Shown here: positions 1 through 6,196 of the stretch, piece by piece
How positions within the stretch are numbered: the first letter of the stretch is position 1
Layout: each line of letters begins with the position of its first letter
Source of the DNA: JAFAHZ01 sp035656415
Lineage (GTDB): Bacteria > Vulcanimicrobiota > Vulcanimicrobiia > Vulcanimicrobiales > Vulcanimicrobiaceae
Length of the DNA: 6,316 bases
Reading direction: 5' to 3'
Assembly (NCBI GenBank): GCA_035656415.1
Contig: DASRSM010000111.1
Span: forward strand, 1-6,316
Notes under the pieces: model-generated
Told to the model about the DNA's origin: nothing
Seen by the model: only the letters and a program-made list of their open reading frames with translations
Databases searched by the model: none
Translations under genes and position numbers: made by a program

Positions 1-1
1 T

Positions 2-607
2 TCCGAGCCGATTCCGACGGAGAACGGCAGCGAGATCAACTTCAAGGGATTGCTGCAGACGTCGGCGCCGATCAACCCGGGTAACTCCGGCGGACCGCTC
101 CTCGACATCGACGGTCGCGTCATCGGCCTGAACCAATCGACGGTGAAATCGGCATACGCTCAGGGTATCGGTTTCGCGATTCCCTCGAATACGGTCAGGC
201 GCGTCGTCGCCGATCTGCTGAAACACCCCGGCATCCACCAGGGAACGGACACCGGCTTCCTCGGAATCCTGATGCAACAGCTGACGCCGGGCTTCAAAAA
301 TCAGACCGGGTTCCAGGGCGACAGCGGCATCGGCATCCGCGAGGTCGTCTCCGGCTCGCCCGCCGACCAGGCCGGCGTCTCGCCGGGCGACGTGATCACC
401 GGCGTGGACGGCAAGTCGTACAGCGATCTAAAGGCGCTCCACGACTACATCGGGTCCAAGAAGCCGGGCGACACCATCCGGCTAGACATCTGGTCGCAGG
501 GCATGAAGAAAATGGTCTCGGTGAAGCTCGGGGAGACGCCCGCGGCCCAGCCGCTGAGCCAGCAGCAGCAACAGCAGCAGCCCGAAGAGCAACCCGAACA
601 ACCGTAA
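2..607 (+). CDS. htrA: HtrA/Deg-family serine protease with PDZ domain (5' end missing)
   Basis: This is the C-terminal 201 residues of a trypsin-fold HtrA/Deg protease; the start lies before the window. The open frame runs from base 2 with no credible start, and the in-frame TTG at 50 sits inside the protease domain. The motif NPGNSGGPL contains the catalytic serine (codon 86-88); the His and Asp of the triad would lie upstream. It is followed by the substrate-pocket strand and the AQGIGFAIPS segment typical of the family. One PDZ domain (about 257-532) includes SGSPADQAGVSPGDVI, the peptide-binding unit that recognises unfolded C-termini. The tail is low complexity, with seven consecutive Gln and then Pro/Glu/Gln. 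HtrA proteases normally act in the periplasm or on the outer face of the membrane, degrading misfolded proteins; the targeting segment is not visible here. Only one PDZ is present, as in DegS-type or Gram-positive HtrA rather than two-PDZ DegP. The family call is firm; the exact subtype and symbol are not. Confidence 0.95.
   Translation, partial: SEPIPTENGSEINFKGLLQTSAPINPGNSGGPLLDIDGRVIGLNQSTVKSAYAQGIGFAIPSNTVRRVVADLLKHPGIHQGTDTGFLGILMQQLTPGFKNQTGFQGDSGIGIREVVSGSPADQAGVSPGDVITGVDGKSYSDLKALHDYIGSKKPGDTIRLDIWSQGMKKMVSVKLGETPAAQPLSQQQQQQQPEEQPEQP
257..532 (+). other. PDZ domain of the HtrA protease
   Basis: This single PDZ domain begins at FLGILMQQLTPG and ends near VSVKLGETP. It contains the hallmark stretch SPADQAGVSPGDVITGVDG, then a helix (DLKALHDYIGSKKPGD) and a closing strand. 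In this family PDZ domains bind exposed C-terminal peptides and regulate protease activity. No second PDZ follows, because the chain ends about 25 residues later. Confidence 0.85.
560..580 (+). repeat. CAG/CAA tract encoding seven glutamines
   Basis: Seven consecutive Gln codons (CAG CAG CAG CAA CAG CAG CAG) lie near the 3' end of the protease gene. They are followed by a Pro/Glu/Gln-rich stretch to the stop. The single CAA interruption shows it is not a perfect microsatellite. It encodes a probably disordered tail after the PDZ domain. A short in-frame trinucleotide tract could vary in length between strains by slippage; that is inference. Confidence 0.8.
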
Positions 608-618
608 AATCGGCCCCT

Positions 619-645
619 CTGCGCCGCCCACCTCGGGCGGCGCAG
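619..645 (+). terminator. GC-rich hairpin after htrA, possible terminator
   Basis: A perfect 11-bp stem (CTGCGCCGCCC pairing with GGGCGGCGCAG) with a 5-base loop (ACCTC) begins 12 bases after the htrA stop codon. Position and stability fit a transcription terminator separating htrA from the dnaK operon. No run of T follows the stem (next bases GCCTATCC), so it is not a textbook intrinsic terminator. It may be Rho-assisted or mainly stabilise the mRNA 3' end. Confidence 0.6.
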
Positions 646-702
646 GCCTATCCTGCAACCCTAATGGGTAGCCTGGGATCATGAGCTAAAGAAACAACCA
701 CG

Positions 703-726
703 CGCGCCATCGTGTATGATGGTGCG
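703..726 (+). promoter_or_regulatory. Imperfect inverted repeat overlapping a -10-like hexamer upstream of dnaK
   Basis: CGCGCCATC and GATGGTGCG pair as a 9-bp stem with one G-T pair around the 6-base centre GTGTAT. The hexamer TATGAT at 715-720 resembles a sigma-70 -10 box, but no good -35 box is seen about 17 bases before it. The position, about 140 bases before the dnaK start, suits a promoter or operator for the chaperone operon. The sequence does not match CIRCE or HAIR. It could instead be a hairpin in the leader RNA or a chance repeat, so the call is tentative. Confidence 0.3.
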
Positions 727-850
727 AGTACATTTTCAAAAAACTCCGGCCCGCCCCGTAAGCGGCAAGGCCTCGCCGAGGAGGACGTGCGACCTCGCGC
801 ACGACCGACCCGGCACGCTGGTCCAGGGAAGGGTTGGGAAATCACAACAC

Positions 851-854
851 GAGG
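851..854 (+). promoter_or_regulatory. Ribosome-binding site of dnaK (GAGG)
   Basis: GAGG lies 11 bases before the ATG at 866, with an A/T-rich spacer (TTTATATTTTC) that should keep the start open. The spacing is slightly long but usable. It supports ATG 866 over the in-frame ATGs at 716 and 719, which would add about 50 residues with no counterpart in DnaK. Confidence 0.6.
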
Positions 855-865
855 TTTATATTTTC

Positions 866-2728
866 ATGGCAAAAGTGGTCGGTATCGACCTCGGCACGAC
901 CAACTCCGTCGTCGCCGTAATGGAGGGCTCGCAGCCCGTCGTTATTCCGAACTCCGAAGGGTCGCGTACCACGCCTTCGGTTGTCGCGTTTACGAAAACC
1001 GGCGAGCGTCTCGTCGGACAACTCGCGAAGCGTCAGGGGATCACCAATCCCGATCGCACGATCGCTTCGATCAAGCGTCACATGGGCGAAGGCGATTATC
1101 GCGTCAAGATCGACGGCAAAGATTACACGCCGCAAGAGATCTCCGCGATGATTCTCCAAAAGCTCGTCAACGACGCAAGCAACTATTTGGGCGAACGCGT
1201 GACCAAAGCGGTCATCACCGTTCCCGCCTATTTCAACGATTCGCAGCGCCAGGCGACCAAAGACGCCGGCAAGATTGCCGGTCTCGACGTGTTGCGCATC
1301 ATCAACGAGCCGACCGCGGCCGCGCTGGCCTACGGTCTCGACAAAAAGGGCAACGAGACGATCCTGGTGTGGGATCTCGGCGGCGGCACGTTCGACGTCT
1401 CGATCTTAGAAGTCGGCGACGGCGTCTTCGAAGTGAAGGCGACCAACGGCGACACGCATCTGGGCGGCGACGACTACGATCAGCGCGTCGTCGAATGGCT
1501 CGTCGACCAGTTCCGTCGCGACCAAGGCATCGACCTGAGCAAAGACAAGCAGGCGATGCAGCGGCTTACCGAAGCCGCCGAAAAGGCGAAGATCGAACTT
1601 TCTTCGGTCGTGCAAACGAGCATCAATCTGCCGTTCATCACCGCGGATCAAGAAGGTCCCAAGCACCTCGACTACACGCTCACGCGGGCGAAGTTCGAAG
1701 AACTCACCAGCGATCTGACCGATCGCTGCATCGGACCGTTCAAGAGCGCGATTGCCGACGCGAAGCTCGACATCTCGAAGATCGACGAAGTGATCATGGT
1801 CGGCGGCGCGACGCGCATGCCGGTCATTCAGGAACTCGTGCGCAAGCTCACCGGTAAAGAGCCGAACCTCACCGTTAACCCGGACGAAGTGGTTGCGGTC
1901 GGTGCGGCGATTCAAGCCGGCGTGCTGGCGGGCGAAGTCCGCGACGTCGTTCTGCTCGACGTGACGCCGCTCTCGCTAGGCCTCGAAACGCTGGGCGGCG
2001 TGATGACGCGCCTCATCGAACGCAATACGACGATCCCGACGAAGAAGTCGCAGGTCTTCACGACGGCCGAAGACGGTCAAACGTCGGTCGACATTCACGT
2101 GCTCCAGGGCGAGCGCCAAATGGCGCCCGATAACAAGACGCTCGGACGATTCCGCTTGGAAGGCATTCCGCCGGCTCCGCGCGGTATTCCGCAGATCGAA
2201 GTGACGTTCAACATCGACGCCAACGGCATCGTGAACGTCGCCGCCAAAGATCTCGGTACCGGTAAAGAGCAGCAGATCACGATCACCGCGTCGACCAATC
2301 TCTCGAAAGACGAAGTCGATCGCATGGTCAAGGATGCCGAACTCCAAGGTGCGGCCGATAAGGCGAAGCGCGACGAGGCCGAGGTGCGTAACAACGCATC
2401 GAGCCTCATCTACTCGACCGAAAAATCGCTCAAGGAAGTCGGTGACAAACTCGATGCCGGCGCTCGCGGCGACGTCGAGAACGCGCTATCCGAACTGAAA
2501 CGCGTCAGCGAAAACGCTACGGTTGCCGAAATCAAGCCCGCGATCGAGCGGCTGCAGCAAGCCAGCTACAAGATGGCCGAGCTGCTATACAAAGCCTCGG
2601 CACCCGAAGGCGCACAGGCGCCCGACGGCGATGGCGCTGCTGCGGGAGCCGGAGCCGGTGCCAACGGCAGCGCTTCGGAACAGCCTTCCGAAGACGTCAT
2701 CGACGCCGAATTCAAGGAAGCTAAGTAG
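866..2728 (+). CDS. dnaK: Hsp70 molecular chaperone DnaK
   Basis: This complete 620-residue DnaK is the cytoplasmic ATP-dependent chaperone that binds exposed hydrophobic peptides and works with DnaJ and GrpE, both encoded next to it. The chosen start gives the canonical N-terminus MAKVVGIDLGTTNS. Visible landmarks are the phosphate-1 loop (residues 7-13), VITVPAYFNDSQRQATKDAG (116-135), INEPTAAALAYG (146-157), phosphate-2 DLGGGTFDVS (170-179), the adenosine motif MVGGATRMP (311-319) and the interdomain linker VVLLDVTPLS (361-370). The substrate-binding domain and helical lid fill residues 371 to about 578. A Gly/Ala-rich disordered segment (about 589-600) precedes the conserved end DVIDAEFKE. 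After residue 70 the chain reads RHMGEGDYRVKIDGKDYTPQ, the short form common in Gram-positive lineages. It heads the chaperone operon. Identification is essentially certain. Confidence 0.99.
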   Translation: MAKVVGIDLGTTNSVVAVMEGSQPVVIPNSEGSRTTPSVVAFTKTGERLVGQLAKRQGITNPDRTIASIKRHMGEGDYRVKIDGKDYTPQEISAMILQKLVNDASNYLGERVTKAVITVPAYFNDSQRQATKDAGKIAGLDVLRIINEPTAAALAYGLDKKGNETILVWDLGGGTFDVSILEVGDGVFEVKATNGDTHLGGDDYDQRVVEWLVDQFRRDQGIDLSKDKQAMQRLTEAAEKAKIELSSVVQTSINLPFITADQEGPKHLDYTLTRAKFEELTSDLTDRCIGPFKSAIADAKLDISKIDEVIMVGGATRMPVIQELVRKLTGKEPNLTVNPDEVVAVGAAIQAGVLAGEVRDVVLLDVTPLSLGLETLGGVMTRLIERNTTIPTKKSQVFTTAEDGQTSVDIHVLQGERQMAPDNKTLGRFRLEGIPPAPRGIPQIEVTFNIDANGIVNVAAKDLGTGKEQQITITASTNLSKDEVDRMVKDAELQGAADKAKRDEAEVRNNASSLIYSTEKSLKEVGDKLDAGARGDVENALSELKRVSENATVAEIKPAIERLQQASYKMAELLYKASAPEGAQAPDGDGAAAGAGAGANGSASEQPSEDVIDAEFKEAK

Positions 2729-2732
2729 GCTT

Positions 2733-2768
2733 GGGGGTGAGGCGCATCGTTTCGTGCGTCTCACCTCT
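2733..2768 (+). other. Strong hairpin in the dnaK-grpE intergenic region
   Basis: GGTGAGGCGCA (2736-2746) pairs with TGCGTCTCACC (2755-2765), 11 bp with one G-U pair and an 8-base loop; three outer pairs (two G-U) can extend it to 14 bp. It begins 4 bases after the dnaK stop. The following bases (TCTGGCTTATTCTGG) lack a proper T-run, so full termination is unlikely. It may be a partial terminator, or a processing or stabilising structure that makes dnaK mRNA more abundant than grpE-dnaJ mRNA, as known in other dnaK operons. The function is inferred; the structure is read directly. Confidence 0.55.
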
Positions 2769-2811
2769 GGCTTATTCTGGCGTTATACGCGTTAGCTTTT
2801 GATTTGAGAGT

Positions 2812-3351
2812 ATGGACGATCAGATTTTGAGAACCGAAGCGGGCGAAGCGTTAATTGACGAGCCCGATTCAAACGCGCCTACGTTCCAGCAGGGGCTCGA
2901 GGAGCAACTCGCTGCCGAAAAGGCGCGCGCCGACGACAACTACAACAAATTCTTGCTCGCGATGGCCGACTTCGAAAACTATAAGAAGCGGATGCAGCGT
3001 GACATCGAGTCGATCGCGACTTCGCATCGCCGCATGCTGCTCGAGCGCTTCCTGCCCGTCCTAGACAACTTGGAGCGCGCGCTGCAAGCCGGAGCGGGCG
3101 ACGGTTTGCGCGGCGGCATCGAACAGACCCTCAAGGGCTTCGAAGCGATTCTCGCCGGTGAGGGCGTGCATCCGATCGACGTCAAGGGTAAGCCGTTCGA
3201 TCCGCGCGTTGCTGAAGCGATTGGAACGACCGCCGTAGCCAACGGCGCTGCCGACGACACGGTCGTCGAAGTCGCACAAAAGGGATACTCAATCGGCGAG
3301 GATCTTTTGCGCCCCGCCAAGGTCATCGTTGCCAAGCACGACGCCGGATGA
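2812..3351 (+). CDS. grpE: GrpE nucleotide exchange factor for DnaK
   Basis: This complete 179-residue GrpE is the cytoplasmic dimeric cofactor that opens the DnaK nucleotide site to release ADP and so frees the client protein. An acidic, probably flexible N-terminus (1-25) leads into the long dimerisation helix, which contains the conserved stretch ADFENYKKRMQRDIE (52-66). The helical segment LLERFLPVLDNLERAL (76-91) follows. The C-terminal beta domain that contacts DnaK includes GVHPIDVKGKPFDPRVAEAI (118-137) and DDTVVEVAQKGYSIGEDLLR (148-167). The length is normal for the family. The start at 2812 is preceded by TTGAGAGT, in which the purines sit very close to the ATG, so the ribosome site looks weak. 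It follows dnaK by 83 bases and overlaps dnaJ by four. Confidence 0.98.
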   Translation: MDDQILRTEAGEALIDEPDSNAPTFQQGLEEQLAAEKARADDNYNKFLLAMADFENYKKRMQRDIESIATSHRRMLLERFLPVLDNLERALQAGAGDGLRGGIEQTLKGFEAILAGEGVHPIDVKGKPFDPRVAEAIGTTAVANGAADDTVVEVAQKGYSIGEDLLRPAKVIVAKHDAG

Positions 3352-4361
3352 ATTTCAAGGACTACTACACGATCCTCGGCGTTCCGAAGGGCTCGGCTGA
3401 AAAAGACATCAAGTCCGCGTATCGCAAGCTCGCGCGCAAATGGCATCCCGATGCCAATCCGAACAATCAGCACGAAGCCGAAGAAAAGTTCAAGGAAATC
3501 TCCGAAGCGTACGAAGTGCTCGGCGATCCGGAAAAGCGTAAGAAGTACGACGTGCTCGGCCCGAACTGGCAAGAGGCCGCGCGTCAAGCCGAACAGCAGC
3601 GGCGTTATCGCACCGGAGGTCAGGAGTTCGACTTCAACTTCGGACCGGGCGGCCCGGGTGCGGCCGGCGGCCCGAGCGGATTCTCAGACTTCTTCGACAT
3701 GTTCTTCTCGGGAATCGGAAAGCGTCAGACGACGCAGAGCACCGGTTTTCCGCAACGCGGTCAAGATCTCGAGACGACCATCGAGCTCGGTTTGCGCGAC
3801 GTCTACGACGGCGGCAAGAAAGCCGTTTCGCTGCAAGTCGAAGACGTCTGCACGCGTTGCCGCGGAACCGGCACCGAGGCGGGACATCTATGCATGCACT
3901 GCCACGGCACGGGTCGTCTTCTCGTCAACAAAAAGTTCGAGGTGTCGATTCCCAAAGGCATCGGTGACGGACAACGCATCCGGCTCGCGGGCCAAGGCGG
4001 GCAAGGTCTCAACGGAGGGCCCGCCGGGGATCTGTATCTCATCGTGAAGCTGCACGACGATCCGACGTATAAGCGCAAAGGCGACGATCTCTACGTCGAC
4101 CTGCCCGTCAGTATTTACGATTTGCTGCTAGGCGGTGAAGTGAAGGTTCCGACGCTGAGCGGACAGGTCGCGATGACGATTCCCGAAGGGACCCAAAACA
4201 ATCGTTTGCTGCGCTTGTCCGGGCGCGGCTTGCCGCGAGTCAAGGGCAGCGGCGCCGGCGATCAGTACGTGCGCCTCATCGGCCAGCTTCCGCAAAACCT
4301 CAACGACAAAGAAAAGAAACTCATCAAAGAGCTCGCGACGCTGCGAAACGGAAAGCGCTAG
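3348..4361 (+). CDS. dnaJ: Hsp40 co-chaperone DnaJ with a reduced, two-motif zinc region
   Basis: This 337-residue DnaJ delivers clients to DnaK and stimulates its ATPase. The J-domain (about 4-70) has the essential HPD at 33-35. A Gly/Phe-rich stretch (about 90-124) follows. The first C-terminal beta domain (from about 138) carries the zinc region: only two CxxCxGxG motifs, CTRCRGTG (168-175) and CMHCHGTG (182-189), instead of the usual four. The chain then returns directly to KKFEVSIPKGIGDGQRIRL, and the second beta domain and dimerisation end are present. The protein is about 40 residues shorter than E. coli DnaJ, consistent with a lost zinc centre. The KYDVLGPNW end of the J-domain recalls CbpA-type Hsp40s. 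The ATG overlaps the grpE stop (ATGA) with no clear ribosome site, which suggests translational coupling. Location in the dnaK operon makes it the main DnaK partner here. Confidence 0.97.
   Translation: MNFKDYYTILGVPKGSAEKDIKSAYRKLARKWHPDANPNNQHEAEEKFKEISEAYEVLGDPEKRKKYDVLGPNWQEAARQAEQQRRYRTGGQEFDFNFGPGGPGAAGGPSGFSDFFDMFFSGIGKRQTTQSTGFPQRGQDLETTIELGLRDVYDGGKKAVSLQVEDVCTRCRGTGTEAGHLCMHCHGTGRLLVNKKFEVSIPKGIGDGQRIRLAGQGGQGLNGGPAGDLYLIVKLHDDPTYKRKGDDLYVDLPVSIYDLLLGGEVKVPTLSGQVAMTIPEGTQNNRLLRLSGRGLPRVKGSGAGDQYVRLIGQLPQNLNDKEKKLIKELATLRNGKR
3849..3914 (+). other. Half zinc-finger region of DnaJ (two CxxCxGxG motifs)
   Basis: Four cysteines (residues 168, 171, 182 and 185 of DnaJ) form two CxxCxGxG motifs separated by six residues. 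They are enough for one zinc ion. Canonical DnaJ has eight cysteines in four motifs binding two zincs. In canonical DnaJ the first and fourth motifs form centre I and the second and third form centre II, so this could be centre I with centre II deleted. That assignment is inferred. Confidence 0.85.
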
Positions 4362-4376
4362 AACGGGCGTGCGACC

Positions 4377-6185
4377 GTGATGACCGGCCACGGACTCATG
4401 TGGTCGAACATCTACGGCCCCGAAAAGCCGCAGATTGGTAAGCGCGTCGACTGGAAGCGAATCGGCGCGCTCTTTGCGCCGTATTGGCGCCAGCAGTCAG
4501 TCGTCTTAGTCTGCATCTTTATTACGTCGGCGCTCGGACTCGTGCCGGGATTCGTGATGGCGCGCATCATCGACTCGGCATTTCCGCACCACGACTTCCG
4601 CGAACTCGTCGGCGACGTGTCGGTCATGCTGGCGGCCGCGCTGGCGTCCGCCGGACTCAACGTGTTGCAGGGCTACCTCAACTCGATCGTCGGCGAAGGC
4701 ATCATGCGAGATATCCGCACACGCCTCGTCGCTCACTTGCACCGGATGCCGATCGCCTTCTTCACGAGCACGAAGACCGGCGAAATCATGAACCGCGTCA
4801 GTAACGACGTCGACAACATCGACAACGTCGTCACCGGCACGATCACGACGATCGTCACCAACGTCGGGATCATCGCGACCACGGTGATCGCCATGTTCGT
4901 TTGGAACTGGCGCCTTGCGCTCATCTCGGTCGTCGTCGTTCCCCTGATGGTCTTTCCGCTCGGCCCGGTCGGACGCCGCATGTACGACGTTCGCAAGCAA
5001 ACGCGCCAAAAGCGCGACGAGATCGAATCGATCACGCAAGAGACGCTATCCATATCGGGCATCACGCTGATCAAATCGTTCGCGCGCGAAGCGTTCGAAC
5101 GAGCGCGCTTTTACGAAGCCGGTACGCATTTGATGCAGCTCGAGATCGATCTCGCAATGGTCGGCCGCTGGTTCATGGCGTCGCTCGGAGCGATGACGAT
5201 CATCGGTCCGGCAATCGTTTGGCTCGGCGGCGGCTGGTACGCGCTCACGTCGGGAATTCAGGTGGGCGTCGTCGTAGCGTTCGTTTCGTTTATTACGGCG
5301 CGGCTGTACGGTCCGGCGGCGGCATTGGCGGGGATTCAAGTACAGATCGTCAGCGCGCTGGCAGTCTTCGAACGGATCTTCGATTACCTAGGGATGGAAC
5401 CCGAAGAATACGAACCGGCAAACGCCGTCCCGTTTCCCGGCGCGCGCGGCGAGATCGAGTTCGAAAACGTCACGTTTGCGTATCCCGGCACCGCGCGCAC
5501 CGTGCTCGACGGCATATCGTTTCACGTCGAGCCCGGCAAGATGGCGGCTTTCGTCGGCCCGTCAGGGGCGGGTAAAACCACGATCACGCAACTCGTTCCT
5601 CGGTTTTACGATCCGCAAAGCGGGTCGGTCCGAATCGACGGTCACGACGTACGCACGATCGCATTAGAGTCGCTGCGCCGCGACATCGGCATCGTCACGC
5701 AAGAGACGTATCTTTTCCACGACACGATCGCCAATAATCTGCGCTACGGTAACCCGAACGCGAGCGATGCCGACCTTCGCGCCGCGGCCACCGCAGCGTA
5801 TATCGCGGATTTCATCGAAACGCTGCCCGAACGCTACGAAACCGTCGTCGGCGAGCGCGGGCACAAACTCTCAGGCGGCGAGCGCCAGCGCCTGGCGCTG
5901 GCCCGCGTGCTCCTCAAAGATCCGCGGATTTTGATTCTCGACGAAGCGACCAGCTCGCTCGATTCCGAAAGCGAAGCCGCGATTCAAGCGGCGCTGGTAA
6001 CGGTGATGCAAGGACGTACGAGCTTGGTCATCGCGCACCGCCTTTCGACAGTGCTCGCGGCGGACGTTATTTTCGTCGTCGACGCCGGCCGTATCGTAGA
6101 AACGGGCCGCCACGCGGATCTTCTCGCGCGCGGCGGCCTGTATTCCCGGTTGTACAGAACCCAGTTCCGTACGTTATCGGCTTAG
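4377..6185 (+). CDS. ABC exporter, fused membrane and ATPase domains (ABCB/MsbA-like half-transporter)
   Basis: This 602-residue half-transporter should work as a dimer in the cytoplasmic membrane, exporting a lipid, drug, peptide or other compound; the substrate cannot be read from sequence. The N-terminal membrane domain (about 30-335) has roughly six hydrophobic segments near 41-63, 81-100, 155-178, 180-197, 268-290 and 295-318, and the exporter-type coupling motif FFTSTKTGEIMNRVSNDVD (128-146). The ATPase domain (about 357-600) is complete: A-loop Tyr369, Walker A GPSGAGKTT (394-402), Q-loop Gln442, signature LSGGE (498-502), Walker B ILILDE (518-523) with catalytic Glu523, D-loop SSLD and H-loop His554. 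All catalytic residues are present, so a homodimer could be active. GTG 4377 and ATG 4380 are adjacent possible starts, and ATG 4398 is a third; a weak GGG at 4365-4367 does not decide. It begins 15 bases after dnaJ, so co-transcription is likely. Confidence 0.96.
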   Translation: MMTGHGLMWSNIYGPEKPQIGKRVDWKRIGALFAPYWRQQSVVLVCIFITSALGLVPGFVMARIIDSAFPHHDFRELVGDVSVMLAAALASAGLNVLQGYLNSIVGEGIMRDIRTRLVAHLHRMPIAFFTSTKTGEIMNRVSNDVDNIDNVVTGTITTIVTNVGIIATTVIAMFVWNWRLALISVVVVPLMVFPLGPVGRRMYDVRKQTRQKRDEIESITQETLSISGITLIKSFAREAFERARFYEAGTHLMQLEIDLAMVGRWFMASLGAMTIIGPAIVWLGGGWYALTSGIQVGVVVAFVSFITARLYGPAAALAGIQVQIVSALAVFERIFDYLGMEPEEYEPANAVPFPGARGEIEFENVTFAYPGTARTVLDGISFHVEPGKMAAFVGPSGAGKTTITQLVPRFYDPQSGSVRIDGHDVRTIALESLRRDIGIVTQETYLFHDTIANNLRYGNPNASDADLRAAATAAYIADFIETLPERYETVVGERGHKLSGGERQRLALARVLLKDPRILILDEATSSLDSESEAAIQAALVTVMQGRTSLVIAHRLSTVLAADVIFVVDAGRIVETGRHADLLARGGLYSRLYRTQFRTLSA

Positions 6186-6196
6186 GTCATCGGCGC

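Noticed and set aside
786..803. Short inverted repeat CGTGCG / CGCACG in the dnaK leader
   Set aside because: A 6-bp stem in a G+C-rich region is expected by chance. It is not strong enough to call as a regulatory element.
834..862. Sigma-70-like promoter TTGGGA-N17-TATATT just before dnaK
   Set aside because: The boxes and spacing look good, but transcription would begin at about 869, inside or after the ATG at 866, which would lose the start and the GAGG site. The A/T-rich stretch is more likely the spacer of the ribosome-binding site.
716..865. N-terminal extension of DnaK from the upstream in-frame ATGs at 716 and 719
   Set aside because: DnaK proteins begin at MAKVVGIDLG. The extra 50 residues look like translated leader, and GAGG at 851-854 serves ATG 866.
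608..865. Search for CIRCE, HAIR, a tRNA or a small ORF upstream of dnaK
   Set aside because: No match to either operator, no cloverleaf and no convincing small gene was seen; only the hairpins reported as features.
712..1857. Long + strand open frame (381 codons) overlapping the first part of dnaK in another frame
   Set aside because: The translation is extremely Arg-rich with no recognisable domain, and it lies over the conserved DnaK ATPase domain. It is a by-product of the G+C-rich codon pattern.
1406..1915. Antisense open frame (169 codons) opposite dnaK
   Set aside because: Long antisense frames opposite G+C-rich dnaK genes are common. The product has no recognisable motif and no ribosome-binding site was evident.
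2979..3587. Antisense open frame (202 codons) across the grpE-dnaJ junction
   Set aside because: Both sense genes are unmistakable through this stretch. The antisense product is compositionally odd and matches nothing I recognise.
4506..5039. Antisense open frame (177 codons) opposite the exporter membrane domain
   Set aside because: The product is rich in Asp, Arg and His, the mirror of hydrophobic G+C-rich codons. It is a shadow of the exporter gene.
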